Shown in pieces: positions 17,933 to 26,958 of a stretch of DNA of 64,000 nucleotides. Made by a program: the position numbers and the translations under genes. The stretch covers positions 1 to 64,000 of the forward strand of contig CAVWQV010000011.1 of NCBI GenBank assembly GCA_963757115.1, given 5' to 3'. This DNA comes from CAVWQV01 sp963757115. GTDB taxonomy: Bacteria; Pseudomonadota; Alphaproteobacteria; Acetobacterales; Acetobacteraceae. Numbering within the stretch: position 1 is the stretch's first letter; each line of letters starts with the position of its first letter. Below the pieces are notes generated by a model. That model ran no database searches and had not been told where the DNA came from. It was given only the letters and a program-made list of their open reading frames with translations.

Positions 17933-18562
17933 CTAACTCAGCGCCACCTCGAAGCCCCGCTTAGTGCCGGGCCGCCCCATCATCGCGTCGTACCAACGCC
18001 GGACGTTGGGAAAATCGCCAAGATCTATCTGGTGCCGTTCATGGCGCCACGCCCAGCCCATGATGGCGAAATCGGCGACCGAGACCGCCTCGCCGCCGGC
18101 GAACGGAACCCGGCCGAGCCGCGCGTCGAGCACACCGTAGAGCCGGCGCGTTTCCTTGAAATACCGCGCGAGACCGTAACGGCGGTCCGCCTCGTTCTCC
18201 ACCTGGAGGAAGTGATGCACTTGGCCCGGCATCGGGCCGAAGCCCCCCATCTGCCACATGAGCCATTCCAAAACCGGAACCTGCGCCCGGAGATCCTCGG
18301 GCAGGAACCGGCCGGTCTTGCGGCCGAGATAAAGCAGGATCGCGCCGCTTTCGAACACGCTGATCCGCTCGCCCCCCGGCCCGTCCGGGTCGACGATCGC
18401 CGGGATCTTGTTGTTCGGGCTGATGGCGAGGAAAGCGGGATCGAACTGCTTGTCTTTGGTGATGTCGATCGGATGAACCGAGTACGACAGTCCCATCTCC
18501 TCGAGTGCGACACTGATCTTGCGACCGTTCGGCGTATTCCATGTGTGCAGCTCGATCGGCAT
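17933..18562 (-). CDS. Glutathione S-transferase family protein (YfcG/YghU-like)
   Basis: 209 residues. N-terminal thioredoxin-fold domain (ELHTWNTPNGRKISVALEEM) followed by cis-Pro NNKIPAIVDPDG and the glutathione-gamma-Glu contact ES in SVFESGAILLYL; C-terminal all-helical domain with VSVADFAIMGW. The TPNG motif is typical of nu-class proteins (YfcG, YghU), which act as disulfide-bond reductases with glutathione. A GTG codon three bases upstream is an alternative start. It follows gatB closely on the same strand and could be the last gene of that run. Confidence 0.88.
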   Translation of the reverse strand: MPIELHTWNTPNGRKISVALEEMGLSYSVHPIDITKDKQFDPAFLAISPNNKIPAIVDPDGPGGERISVFESGAILLYLGRKTGRFLPEDLRAQVPVLEWLMWQMGGFGPMPGQVHHFLQVENEADRRYGLARYFKETRRLYGVLDARLGRVPFAGGEAVSVADFAIMGWAWRHERHQIDLGDFPNVRRWYDAMMGRPGTKRGFEVALS

Positions 18563-18572
18563 CACGGCCCCC

Positions 18573-20030
18573 TCATGAAAGTTTCCGGCGCAACGTTTCG
18601 TTGACGAGAGCCGGGTTGCCCTTGCCCGCCATCGCCTTCATCACCTGGCCCACAAAAAAGCCGAACAGCTTCTCCTTGCCCGCCCTGTACTCGGCGAGCT
18701 TGTCGGCGTTGGCGGCAAGCACGGCGTCAACCGCCGCGTCGATCGCACCCGTATCGGTCACCTGGCGCAAGCCACGCTCGGCGACGATGGCAGCCGGATC
18801 GCGGCCCGTGTCCACCATCGCCTCAAAGACATCCTTGGCGATGCGGCCGTTGATCGTGCCGTCGGCCAGCAGATCGAGCAAGGCACCGAGCGAGGCGGCA
18901 GATACCGGGCTGTCCTCGATCGAGCGGCCGGTGCGGTTCAACGCGGCGAAGAAGTCGCCGATCACCCAATTCGCGGCGAGCTTGCCATCCCTGCCCTTCG
19001 CCACCGCTTCGTAGAAATCCGCCGTCGCCTGCTCGGCGACCAGCACGCCCGCGTCATAGGCCGGCAAGCCGTACTGGCGGACAAAGCGGGCGCGCTTGGC
19101 GTCCGGCAGTTCGGGCAACGCACTGCGAAGCTCCGCGATCCAGTCCTCGTCCAGCACCAACGGCAGCAGGTCGGGATCGGGGAAATAGCGATAGTCGTGC
19201 GCGTCCTCCTTGCTCCGCATGGAGCGGGTGGCATTGCGCGCCGGATCGTAAAGCCGGGTTTCCTGTTCGACCGCGCCGCCGGCCTCCCAAACCTCCACCT
19301 GCCGCTTGGCCTCCGCCTCGATGGCGTGCATCACATAGCGGATCGAGTTGACGTTCTTCACCTCGCAGCGGGTGCGGAACGGCTCGCCATGACGCCGCAC
19401 CGAGACGTTGACGTCGGCGCGCATGGAGCCCTCCTCCATGTTGCCGTCGCAGGTGCCGAGATAGCGCAAGATGCTGCGCAGCTTGCGTAGGTAAGCCCCG
19501 GCCTCCTCGGGGCTGCGCATGTCAGGCTCGCTCACGATCTCCATCAACGCGACGCCGGCCCGGTTGAGGTCGATGTAGCTTTGGCTCGGGTGTTGATCGT
19601 GCAGCGACTTGCCGGCGTCCTGCTCGAGATGCAGGCGGGTCACGCCGATCTGCCGCGTGCTGCCATCCGCGAGTTCGATGTCGATACGGCCCTCGCCGAC
19701 GATCGGGTGCTGGTACTGGCTGATCTGGTAGCCGGCGGGGAGATCGGCATAGAAGTAGTTCTTGCGGTCGAAGCGGCTCACCACGTTGACGTGCGCGTCT
19801 AGTCCGAGCCCGGTGCGCACCGCCTGCGCCACGCATTCGCGGTTGATGACCGGAAGCATTCCCGGGAACGCCGCGTCGACAAAGCTTACCTGCGTGTTTG
19901 GCTCGGCGCCGAAGTCCGTGGCCGCCCCACTGAACAGCTTGGCCTTGCTGATCACCTGCGCGTGGACTTCGAGCCCGACCACGATCTCCCACGCGCCGGT
20001 CGCACCTTCGACAATATAGCCTGAACTCAT
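18573..20030 (-). CDS. gatB: Asp-tRNA(Asn)/Glu-tRNA(Gln) amidotransferase subunit B
   Basis: 485 residues from the ATG at 20030 (MSSGYIVEGATGAWEIVVGL), the usual length. The GatB core begins GLEVHAQVISKAKLFSG, with FCRNYF-like SRFDRKNYFYADLPAGYQIS, then ADVNVSVRR and the YqeY-like tail domain (AGKEKLFGFFVGQVMKAM). With GatA and GatC it amidates Glu-tRNA(Gln) and Asp-tRNA(Asn) in the cytosol; GatB binds the mischarged tRNA and activates it with ATP. No frameshift. It is separated from gatA and gatC by a three-gene molybdenum hydroxylase set, all on the same strand. Confidence 0.96.
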   Translation of the reverse strand: MSSGYIVEGATGAWEIVVGLEVHAQVISKAKLFSGAATDFGAEPNTQVSFVDAAFPGMLPVINRECVAQAVRTGLGLDAHVNVVSRFDRKNYFYADLPAGYQISQYQHPIVGEGRIDIELADGSTRQIGVTRLHLEQDAGKSLHDQHPSQSYIDLNRAGVALMEIVSEPDMRSPEEAGAYLRKLRSILRYLGTCDGNMEEGSMRADVNVSVRRHGEPFRTRCEVKNVNSIRYVMHAIEAEAKRQVEVWEAGGAVEQETRLYDPARNATRSMRSKEDAHDYRYFPDPDLLPLVLDEDWIAELRSALPELPDAKRARFVRQYGLPAYDAGVLVAEQATADFYEAVAKGRDGKLAANWVIGDFFAALNRTGRSIEDSPVSAASLGALLDLLADGTINGRIAKDVFEAMVDTGRDPAAIVAERGLRQVTDTGAIDAAVDAVLAANADKLAEYRAGKEKLFGFFVGQVMKAMAGKGNPALVNETLRRKLS

Positions 20031-20114
20031 GCCCAACCGCTCGACGATACCGAAGCGCAAGCTTAGCCCGCTGAGCGCCTGCGTGCTATCGGCGCCCGCG
20101 GTGGTGGCCGGAAG

Positions 20115-22359
20115 TCAGGCTTGCAGCAGCTTGTCGAGCGTGATCGGCAAGCTGCGCACCCGCACCCCGGTCGCGTGCCAGACCGCGTTGGCGACCGCGC
20201 CCGCGGTTCCCGTGATGCCGATCTCGCCCACGCCCTTGATGCCAAGCGGATTGACGTGCTCGTCGTGCTCCTCGACCAGGATCGCCTCGATCGAGGGCAG
20301 GTCGGCGTTCACCGGGACATGATACTCGGCGAGATTGGCGTTCATCGTCCGCCCGGTGCGCTCGTCCATGACAGCGTGCTCATGCAGCGCGAACGACACG
20401 CCCCAGATCATGCCGCCGAAATACTGGCTCCGCACCATCCGCGGATTAATGATCCGCCCCGCGGCGAACGCGCCAACCAGCCGAGAGACGCGCATCTGTC
20501 CGAGCTCCGGGTCGACCTTCACCTCGGCGAACACCGCGCCATGCGCGCGCGTGGCAAAGCGCTCCTGCACCGCCGGATCGGCCCCACCTTGGCCTTTGCC
20601 CTCGATCGACGCACGTCCGGCCCGCGCGAGGATGTCCTCGTACCGCTCGCCGCGACTCTCGTCGTCGCGCCGCAGCAGCCGTCCCTCGCGGGCGATCACC
20701 CCCGCGTTTCCGGCGCCGAACAGCGGCGAACCCCGGTCGTTCACCGCAAGCTCGGCCAGCTGCGCGATCACGTCGGCGCCGGCACGATTGAGCGCCACGC
20801 CCGAGGTGGCCGTAGTGGACGAGCCGCCGGCCATGCCCCCGTTGGGCAGGTCGGACGAACCCATGCGGAACTCGATCCTGGCCGCGTCGAGGCCGAGCCC
20901 ATCGGCAGCGATCTGGGCGAGCGCCGTCCACGCGCCCTGCCCCATGTCGTGCGCGCCGATCTCGACGACTGCGCGGCCGTCGGCGTGCAACTCCGCGTGC
21001 GCCTCGGCGTGGAACATGAGTGCCGGAAACGCCGCTGTGCCGACCCCCCAGCCCACCAGCAGCCCGGCCTCGTCGCGCATCTGCCGCGGCGCGCGAGGGC
21101 GGCCGGCCCAGCCGAACCGCTCGGCGCCGCGCTGGTAGCACTCCCGCAACGCCTTGGACGAGAACGGCTTGCGCGAAAGCGGCTCGACCTCGGCATAGTT
21201 CTTGATGCGGAATGCAAGCGGGTCCATCCCGCACGCCTCCGCCATCTCGTCGATCGCGCTTTCAAGCGCGGCGCTACCCGACGCTTCGCCCGGTGCGCGC
21301 ATGAAGAACGGCGTTCCGGTATCGAGGCGGACCGCCTCGTGGGTCGTCGACAACGCCCTACTGGCATACACGGCATGGGATGCCCCGCTGCTCGGCTCGA
21401 AGAAATCGTCGAACGTGCTCGAGGCCGTGAGCGTGTGGTGGCTGATTGCCGTGAGCGTGCCATCCGCGAGCGTTCCCAGACGGAGGGTCTGCCGGGTCTG
21501 AGCCCGGTGGCCGACCGGACCAAACATCTGTTCGCGACGCGTCACGAGCTTGACCGGCTTGCCGACCAGGCGGGCTGCCATGATCCCGAGGACCTGGGGG
21601 GCCCAGAGCGCGCCCTTCGAACCGAAGCCGCCCCCGAGGAACGGGCTGCGGATGTGAATGCGAGCCGGGTCGATGCCGAACAGCCCGGCAATGCGGTTCT
21701 GTGCCACGGACATCGCCTGGCTCGGCGTGTCCACGACCAGGCTGTCGCCGTCCCATTGCGCGACGACGGCGTGCGGCTCCATGGCGTTGTGATACTGCGT
21801 GGCGGTGTCGTAGACCGCCTCGATCCGCTGTTCCGCGGACGCTAGACCCGCCTCGAGATCGCCCGTCGCAGCGGCCGCCTCCTGCCCGAAGCCGACCATC
21901 TGCGGCACGAAGCGTTCGGCGGCGCCAAGGCTGACCCGCGCCTCCTCGATCGTATAGCTTGGCTTGAGCAGCGCGGCACCTTCCGTCGCCGACTTCCAGC
22001 GTTTCGGCGATCACGACGGCGATCGGCTGGTTCGCGTAGCGGACGTGATCGTCCTGCAGCAGGTCAAGCTTGAATGTGAACGGGTCATCCCGCAGGTCTG
22101 GGTCGCGGGCGAGCTTCGGCGCGTTGCCCGGCACCATGACCTCGACCACCCCGGCATGCGCCTTCGCGGCGGACACATCGAGCGCGGCCACGCGCCCGCG
22201 CGCGATGCTGCTCGTCGCCATCACGGCGTAAAGCATCCCGGGAGGGTTGTTGTCGGCCGCGTAGCGGGCAGCGCCGGTCACCTTCAGGATGCCCTCGCGA
22301 CGGGTCAGCGGCTGGCCGATATTCGACCCGTGCCGGACATGGACGGCGGTCTCAGACAT
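20115..22359 (-). CDS. Xanthine-dehydrogenase-family molybdopterin-binding (large) subunit, frameshifted
   Basis: About 748 residues when two frames are joined. The N-terminus from the ATG at 22359 reads GQPLTRREGILKVTGAARYA; after a one-base extra G near 21988 (GTCGGCGACG) the other frame continues EGAALLKPSYTIEEARVSLG to the end, with MoCo segments PFLGGGFGSKG, FMRAPGEASGSAALE and GHDMGQG-like AHDMGQGAWTALAQI, and the late glutamate in GVGEIGITG. The CO-dehydrogenase signature AYRCSFR is absent, so this is not CoxL; an aldehyde- or N-heterocycle-oxidising enzyme is more likely. It overlaps the FAD subunit gene by 8 bases. Confidence 0.88.
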
Positions 22360-23404
22360 GGGCCGGAACTCCCGGTGCGAAGGTGGAGGCGGGCAGTGCG
22401 GGCGGGCGCTCGGGCGTACCGGCGGCGGCGAGGGTGAGCGCGCGAGCGACGATGCGGCGCGCAAGCTCGATCTTGAAGGTGTTATCGCCGGAGGGACGCG
22501 CGTCGGCGAGGGCAGCCTCGGCCGCGACGCGGAACGTGGCTTCACCGCACGCCTGCCCCGCAAGCGCCTGCTCCGCCGCGCGGGCGCGCCAGGGCTTCAG
22601 CGCCACGCCTCCGAGTGCTACCCGCGCCTCGACGATCTGCGGCCCATCGAGACGGAGGCAGGCTGCAGCCGAGACCACCGCGAAGGCATACGATGTCCGC
22701 TCGCGTACCTTTAGGTAGCGTGCGTTCGCCGCGAACCCGGCGGCATCGGGCGGCAATCGCACTGCCACGATCAGCTCACCGGGCTCCAGCACCGTTTCGC
22801 GCTGCGGCGTTTCTCCGGGCAGGCAATGGAACGCTTCGAGGGCGACCTCGCGCCGCCCCGACGCGCCCTCGATTTCGACGACGCCGTCGAGCGCTGCAAG
22901 CGGCACGCAGAAATCGGACGGGTGGGTCGCGATGCAGTGCTCGCTCCAGCCGAGGATCGCCGCCAAGCGCGTGTCGCCGCCGCGCGCGTCGCAGCCCGCC
23001 CCGGGCTCGCGTTTGTTGCATGCGGACGCCACGTCATAGAAGTATTGGCACCGCGTACGCTGCATGACGTTGCCGGCCGTGGTTGCGGCGTTGCGCAACT
23101 GCCCCGACGCGCCGGACAGCAGCGCCTCGGCCACCGCCGGATAGTGCCGGGCGAAGTCGGGGTCGTGGGCCAGGGCGCTGTTGCGGACCAGCGCGCCGAT
23201 GCGCAGCCCCCCATCCGGCAGGTGCTCGACCCGATCGAGCCCCGGCAGCCGGGTGATGTCCACCAGGCGCGCCGGCCGGCTGATGCCGCCCTTCATGAGG
23301 TCGAGCAGGTTGGTGCCGGAGGCGAGAAAGGCCGCGCCTGGGGCTCCCGCCGCCGCGACGGCTTCCGCTGCACTTGCCGCGCGGACGTAATCGAAGCGGT
23401 TCAT
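22352..23404 (-). CDS. Molybdenum hydroxylase FAD-binding (medium) subunit
   Basis: 350 residues from the ATG at 23404; the frame is open further upstream but only into the next gene. FAD-binding PCMH motifs are clear: AFLASGTNLLDLMKGGI, GLRIGALVRNSALA, ASGQLRNAATTAGNVMQRTR and LKVRERTSYAFAVVSAAAC. An internal Cys-rich insert (CQYFYDVASACNKREPGAGC) resembles the 4Fe-4S-type insert of some 4-hydroxybenzoyl-CoA-reductase-like or PaoB-like subunits. It passes electrons from the 2Fe-2S subunit to the external acceptor. Start overlaps the small-subunit stop by 4 bases, indicating translational coupling. Confidence 0.93.
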   Translation of the reverse strand: MNRFDYVRAASAAEAVAAAGAPGAAFLASGTNLLDLMKGGISRPARLVDITRLPGLDRVEHLPDGGLRIGALVRNSALAHDPDFARHYPAVAEALLSGASGQLRNAATTAGNVMQRTRCQYFYDVASACNKREPGAGCDARGGDTRLAAILGWSEHCIATHPSDFCVPLAALDGVVEIEGASGRREVALEAFHCLPGETPQRETVLEPGELIVAVRLPPDAAGFAANARYLKVRERTSYAFAVVSAAACLRLDGPQIVEARVALGGVALKPWRARAAEQALAGQACGEATFRVAAEAALADARPSGDNTFKIELARRIVARALTLAAAGTPERPPALPASTFAPGVPAHV

Positions 23405-23901
23405 GCCGCGTCTCGCGCCGCGTCGGCCTGGCGCAGCTTGGCTTGCGCCGCGAGCACCGCCTCGGTGATGCCGGCATAGGCGCCGCAGCGGCAAAGATTG
23501 CCGCTCATCGCCTCGCGCACCCGCTCGGGGTCGTCGCCGGCCTGGGCCTCCCGGATCACGCCCACGGCGCTCATGATCTGCCCGGGCGTACAGTAGCCGC
23601 ATTGCAGCGCATCGTGCTCGATGAACGCCGCCTGCACCGGATGCAGCACGTCGCCGTCCGCCAGTCCCTCGACGGTCAGCACGTCCGCACCGTCGAGGCT
23701 AAGTGCCAGGGCGAGGCAGGCGTTCACGCGCCGGCCGTCGAGGATCACGGTGCACGCGCCGCATTGCCCGCGGTCGCAGCCCTTTTTCGTTCCGGTGAGG
23801 TCGAGCCGCTCGCGCAACAGGTCGAGCAAGGTCACCCGCTCGTCCTCGAGGGCAAGTTCGTGCCTGACGCCGTTGATGGTCAGCGCTAGGGGAAACGGCA
23901 T
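23401..23901 (-). CDS. Molybdenum hydroxylase 2Fe-2S (small) subunit
   Basis: 166 residues with both iron-sulfur clusters: plant-ferredoxin type C42, C47, C50 and C62 (KKGCDRGQCGACTV ... NAC) and the helical-domain pair C101/C104 with C137/C139 (CGYCTPGQ ... LCRCGAY). It carries electrons from the molybdenum cofactor to the FAD subunit. No Tat signal is seen, so the complex is probably cytosolic. First gene of the three-gene set small-medium-large, which lies between gatA and gatB. Confidence 0.95.
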   Translation of the reverse strand: MPFPLALTINGVRHELALEDERVTLLDLLRERLDLTGTKKGCDRGQCGACTVILDGRRVNACLALALSLDGADVLTVEGLADGDVLHPVQAAFIEHDALQCGYCTPGQIMSAVGVIREAQAGDDPERVREAMSGNLCRCGAYAGITEAVLAAQAKLRQADAARDAA

Positions 23902-24020
23902 GGAGTATGCCCTCCGGCAAAATTTGCCGGCGGGATAATGGTGCGGCGCAGCGAAGGGACAAGCCCCGCCATTCGGGGGAGGGGCGCGCCGACCAAGCGA
24001 TCTGGCAGGGAACCGCGGGA

Positions 24021-25506
24021 CTAAGCCTGTCCTGCTCGCAACGCAGGCAACGACGTGAAGTCGGCGGCCCTCTCGAGCGCCGCGCCCACGGCGAGCACGG
24101 TCTCCTCGTCGAACGGACGCCCGATCACCTGCAAACCGAGCGGCAATCCTTGCGCGTCCGTGCCGGCTGGCACGGAGATCGCAGGCACTCCGGCCATGCT
24201 CGCGGGCACGGTGAACACGTCATTGAGATACATCTGCACCGGGTCGTCCATCTTCTCGCCCTGGGCGAATGCGGCGGAGGGCGTCGTCGGCGTGAGCAGC
24301 GCGTCCACCCCGGCGAAGGCGTCGGTGAAATCGCGCAGGATCAACGCGCGCACCTTCTGCGCCCGGAGATAGTAGGCGTCGTAGTATCCGGCGGAGAGCA
24401 CGTAGGTGCCGATCAGCACGCGCCGCCGCACCTCGGCGCCGAAGCCGGCCGCCCGAGTGTGCTCGTACAACTCGCGCAGGTCCCGGCCGTCCTCGCGCAT
24501 CCCGAAGCGGACGCCGTCGTAGCGCGCGAGGTTGGACGAACATTCCGCAGGCGCGACGATGTAGTAGGTCGCGAGCCCGTACTTCGTGTGCGGCAGGGAA
24601 ACATCGACCACCTCGGCACCGGCCTTGCGCAGCCAATCGACGCCCGTGCTCCAGAGGGTTTCGATCGCGGCGGACATTCCTTCCGCCCGATACTCGCGCG
24701 GAACACCGATGCGCAGCCCCTTCAGGCTGCGGCCGCACGCCGCTTCGTAGTCGGGGACCGGGCGGTCGGCGCTGGTGCTGTCCTTGGGGTCAAAGCCGGC
24801 CATCGAACGCAACAGGATGGCACAGTCGCGCACCGTCCGCCCGAACGGCCCCGCCTGGTCGAGCGAGGACGCGAAGGCGACGATGCCCCACCGGCTGCAC
24901 CGGCCGTAGGTGGGCTTCAGCCCGACCACACCGCAGAACGACGGCCGGCTGGCGGATCGAACCGCCGGTGTCGGTTCCCGTCGCGCCAAGCGCCAGCCGG
25001 GCCGCGACCGCCGCCGCCGAGCCGCCCGAGGAGCCACCGGGAACCAGTACGGCCCCGGAGTCGCCGGCGCGCTTCCACGGATTTTCCACCGGCCCGTAGG
25101 CGGAGGTGATGTTGGACGAGCCCATCGCGAACTCGTCGAGATTGGCCTTGCCCAGGAACACGGCCCCGTCGCGCAGCAGGTTGGTCGTGACGGTGCTCTC
25201 GTAGGGCGGGATGAAGGGCGCGAGAATGCGGCTGCCCGCCGTGGTGCGCACCCCCTCTGTGCAGAACAGGTCCTTGATCGCGATCGGTATTCCGGCGAGC
25301 GGGGCCCCCTCGCCGCGGGCCCGCGCTGCGTCCGCGGCATCGGCCGAGGCGAATGCCCGATCGTCGGTTACCGTGATGTACGCATTGAGACGCCCGTTCA
25401 GCGCCTCGATGGCGTCCAGATGCGCTGCGGCAAGCTCGCGGGCGGAGAAAACGCCGTCGCGGAGGCCGTCGCGGGCGTCGGCGAGCGTGAGGTCGGTCAG
25501 CGTCAT
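24021..25506 (-). CDS. gatA: Asp-tRNA(Asn)/Glu-tRNA(Gln) amidotransferase subunit A (one frameshift)
   Basis: Amidase-signature enzyme, about 494 residues, supplying ammonia from glutamine to the GatB site. The ATG at 25506 overlaps the gatC stop in ATGA. The catalytic Lys is in GIPIAIKDLFCTEGV, and the Ser pair in PGGSSGGSAAAVA and GTDTGGSIRQPA. Immediately after QPA the frame breaks near 24942: removing one base of GCCGTCG gives ASFCGVVGLKPTYG and the rest of the protein to LPALRAGQA. Because alphaproteobacteria normally depend on GatCAB, and gatB and gatC are intact, the shift is more likely a sequence error than a real mutation. Confidence 0.94.
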
Positions 25507-25790
25507 TCCACAACCTTGGGTACGGCGAAGAAGTCGCCGGCGCGCTCGGGCGCGTTGCCCAGAATGCTCTCGGGATATCCGCCGTCCGTCACGGCGTCTT
25601 CGCGCATCCTGAGCGCCATCTGAGCACCCCCGGTGAGCGGCTCCACCCCCTCCACGTCCACGGCATTCAGCTGCTCGATCCAGCCGAGAATGCCGTTCAG
25701 CTCGGCTTGCAGCGTCGCGATCTCGGTTTCGTCCACGCGGATGCGGGCAAGAGCCGCGATGCGGCGGACGGTCGCGGGATCGAGCGACAT
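25503..25790 (-). CDS. gatC: Asp-tRNA(Asn)/Glu-tRNA(Gln) amidotransferase subunit C
   Basis: 95 residues, the standard length. MSLDPATVRRIAALARIRVD opens the typical helix; ILGWIEQLNAVDVEGVEPL and LRMREDAVTDGGYPESILGN are GatC signatures. It wraps around the GatA-GatB interface and stabilises the complex. The longer open frame upstream runs into the divergent ruvX gene and is not used. First gene of the minus-strand run gatC-gatA-molybdenum hydroxylase-gatB. Confidence 0.95.
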   Translation of the reverse strand: MSLDPATVRRIAALARIRVDETEIATLQAELNGILGWIEQLNAVDVEGVEPLTGGAQMALRMREDAVTDGGYPESILGNAPERAGDFFAVPKVVE

Positions 25791-25835
25791 GCACGTTCCT
25801 TGGCTTGGATGGGAGCCGCGACCATAACTACCGCG

Positions 25836-26297
25836 ATGGCGCTGTTCAACATGACGGAGCTGCGCGCGAGATTGCGGGGTGGCGACCGGCTGATCGGGAT
25901 CGACCTCGGCAGCAAGGTGATCGGTGTGGCGGTGTCCGACGTGGGCCTCACCTTGGCGTCGCCGTACGGCAGCATCCGGCGCGGCAAGCTGGCAACCACC
26001 GCGGCGGAAATCCGTGCGCTCGCGGCCCGCGAGGGCGCGGGCGGCCTCGTCGTCGGCCTGCCGCTCTCGATGGACGGCAGCTTCGGCCCGGCGGCGCAGG
26101 CCGCGCGCGACTGGGCGCGTGCGCTGTCGGACGCCACCGCACTCCCCGCCGCGATGTGGGACGAGCGCCTGACCTCGTCGGCCGTCCAGGATTTCCTGGT
26201 CGAGCAGGCTGGTCTCAACCATCGGCGGCGTGCCGCTGTGGTCGATCGCATGGCCGCGGCCGCGATTCTCCAAGCGGCTCTGGACGCAGAAAGGTAG
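25836..26297 (+). CDS. ruvX: Putative Holliday junction resolvase RuvX/YqgF
   Basis: 153 residues from the ATG at 25836. RNase-H-like fold motifs: RLIGIDLGSKVIGVAVSD (first catalytic Asp), GLVVGLPLSMDGSFGPAAQ, MWDERLTSSAVQDFL (Glu) and the final Asp in RAAVVDRMAAAAIL. YqgF proteins are implicated in pre-16S rRNA 5' maturation and possibly in recombination. It diverges from gatC with only 45 bases between starts, so the two promoters must overlap. An upstream ATG at 25809 is an alternative start. Confidence 0.93.
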   Translation: MALFNMTELRARLRGGDRLIGIDLGSKVIGVAVSDVGLTLASPYGSIRRGKLATTAAEIRALAAREGAGGLVVGLPLSMDGSFGPAAQAARDWARALSDATALPAAMWDERLTSSAVQDFLVEQAGLNHRRRAAVVDRMAAAAILQAALDAER

Positions 26298-26422
26298 GCG
26301 GCTCAGACGCCGGCGCGATCGAATTGCGATCCCGCGAGGAAGGCCCTCCTTAGCAGCAGGATGCAATCTCTTGCTGCCCGATATCTCTTTCTTTAAATGG
26401 TTGGAAATTGCAAAGGACGAAA

Positions 26423-26890
26423 ATGATGTTACAATCGTATGTTAAATATACTCTAGCCGCAAACATTGGGGCGTTTACCGGAGGTGTGTCACTGCTGCTC
26501 GCAGGATGTTCACCCACTCCAGTTTATCTACCTTCTCAGCAATCCACACCAACATACAGCCAAGCTGTTCCGGCCCACGGTGCACCTGGGCAGAGCAATG
26601 ATCTTGCAGACGTTGCGTCAGGTATCTACGAAGGAAATGTGATATCCGACGCTCGAGGCTCCTCCCAAAGTGACGTTCGGATCACAGTCACAAAAACTGG
26701 CCCAAACGTTGTTTCTGTCACAAGCAGTTATCCACGCCTGCCTCCGTTCTCCGCCGATCTAACCCGCGCAATGAACACTATTCAGAAAACAAATGGTCCG
26801 CAGGTCTTTCTCCTCGATCTCTCTAAGCGCCCAATGGGCTTAGATGTAACTGACGATGATGCATCTTGGTCAGGCACAAAAGTCAACTAG
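26423..26890 (+). CDS. Hypothetical lipoprotein
   Basis: 155 residues from the ATG at 26423 with AAAGGA upstream. The signal has a lipobox (LLLAGC, Cys near residue 30), so the mature protein would be lipid-anchored. After a Pro/Ser/Gln-rich linker (PTPVYLPSQQSTPTYSQAVP) comes SGIYEGNVISDARGSSQSDV and VTKTGPNVVSVTSSYPRLPP, a short beta-rich domain I cannot name. The gene and its upstream region are clearly more AT-rich than the neighbours (for example the run around 26381-26460), suggesting acquisition from elsewhere. Confidence 0.75.
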   Translation: MMLQSYVKYTLAANIGAFTGGVSLLLAGCSPTPVYLPSQQSTPTYSQAVPAHGAPGQSNDLADVASGIYEGNVISDARGSSQSDVRITVTKTGPNVVSVTSSYPRLPPFSADLTRAMNTIQKTNGPQVFLLDLSKRPMGLDVTDDDASWSGTKVN

Positions 26891-26958
26891 GGAGATAGGG
26901 GAGGGGAACAAGCAAACGTAACTAAGTCATGGGTCAGTCCGATGTCATGCTGCCGGTT

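Noticed and set aside
20121..21845. A 574-residue plus-strand open frame
   Set aside because: It is antisense to the molybdopterin-binding subunit and has the His/Arg-rich composition of a shadow frame in GC-rich DNA.
20115..23901. Aerobic carbon monoxide dehydrogenase (coxMSL)
   Set aside because: The large subunit lacks the AYRCSFR active-site loop of true CoxL, and gene order small-medium-large with an FAD-subunit Cys insert fits other molybdenum hydroxylases.
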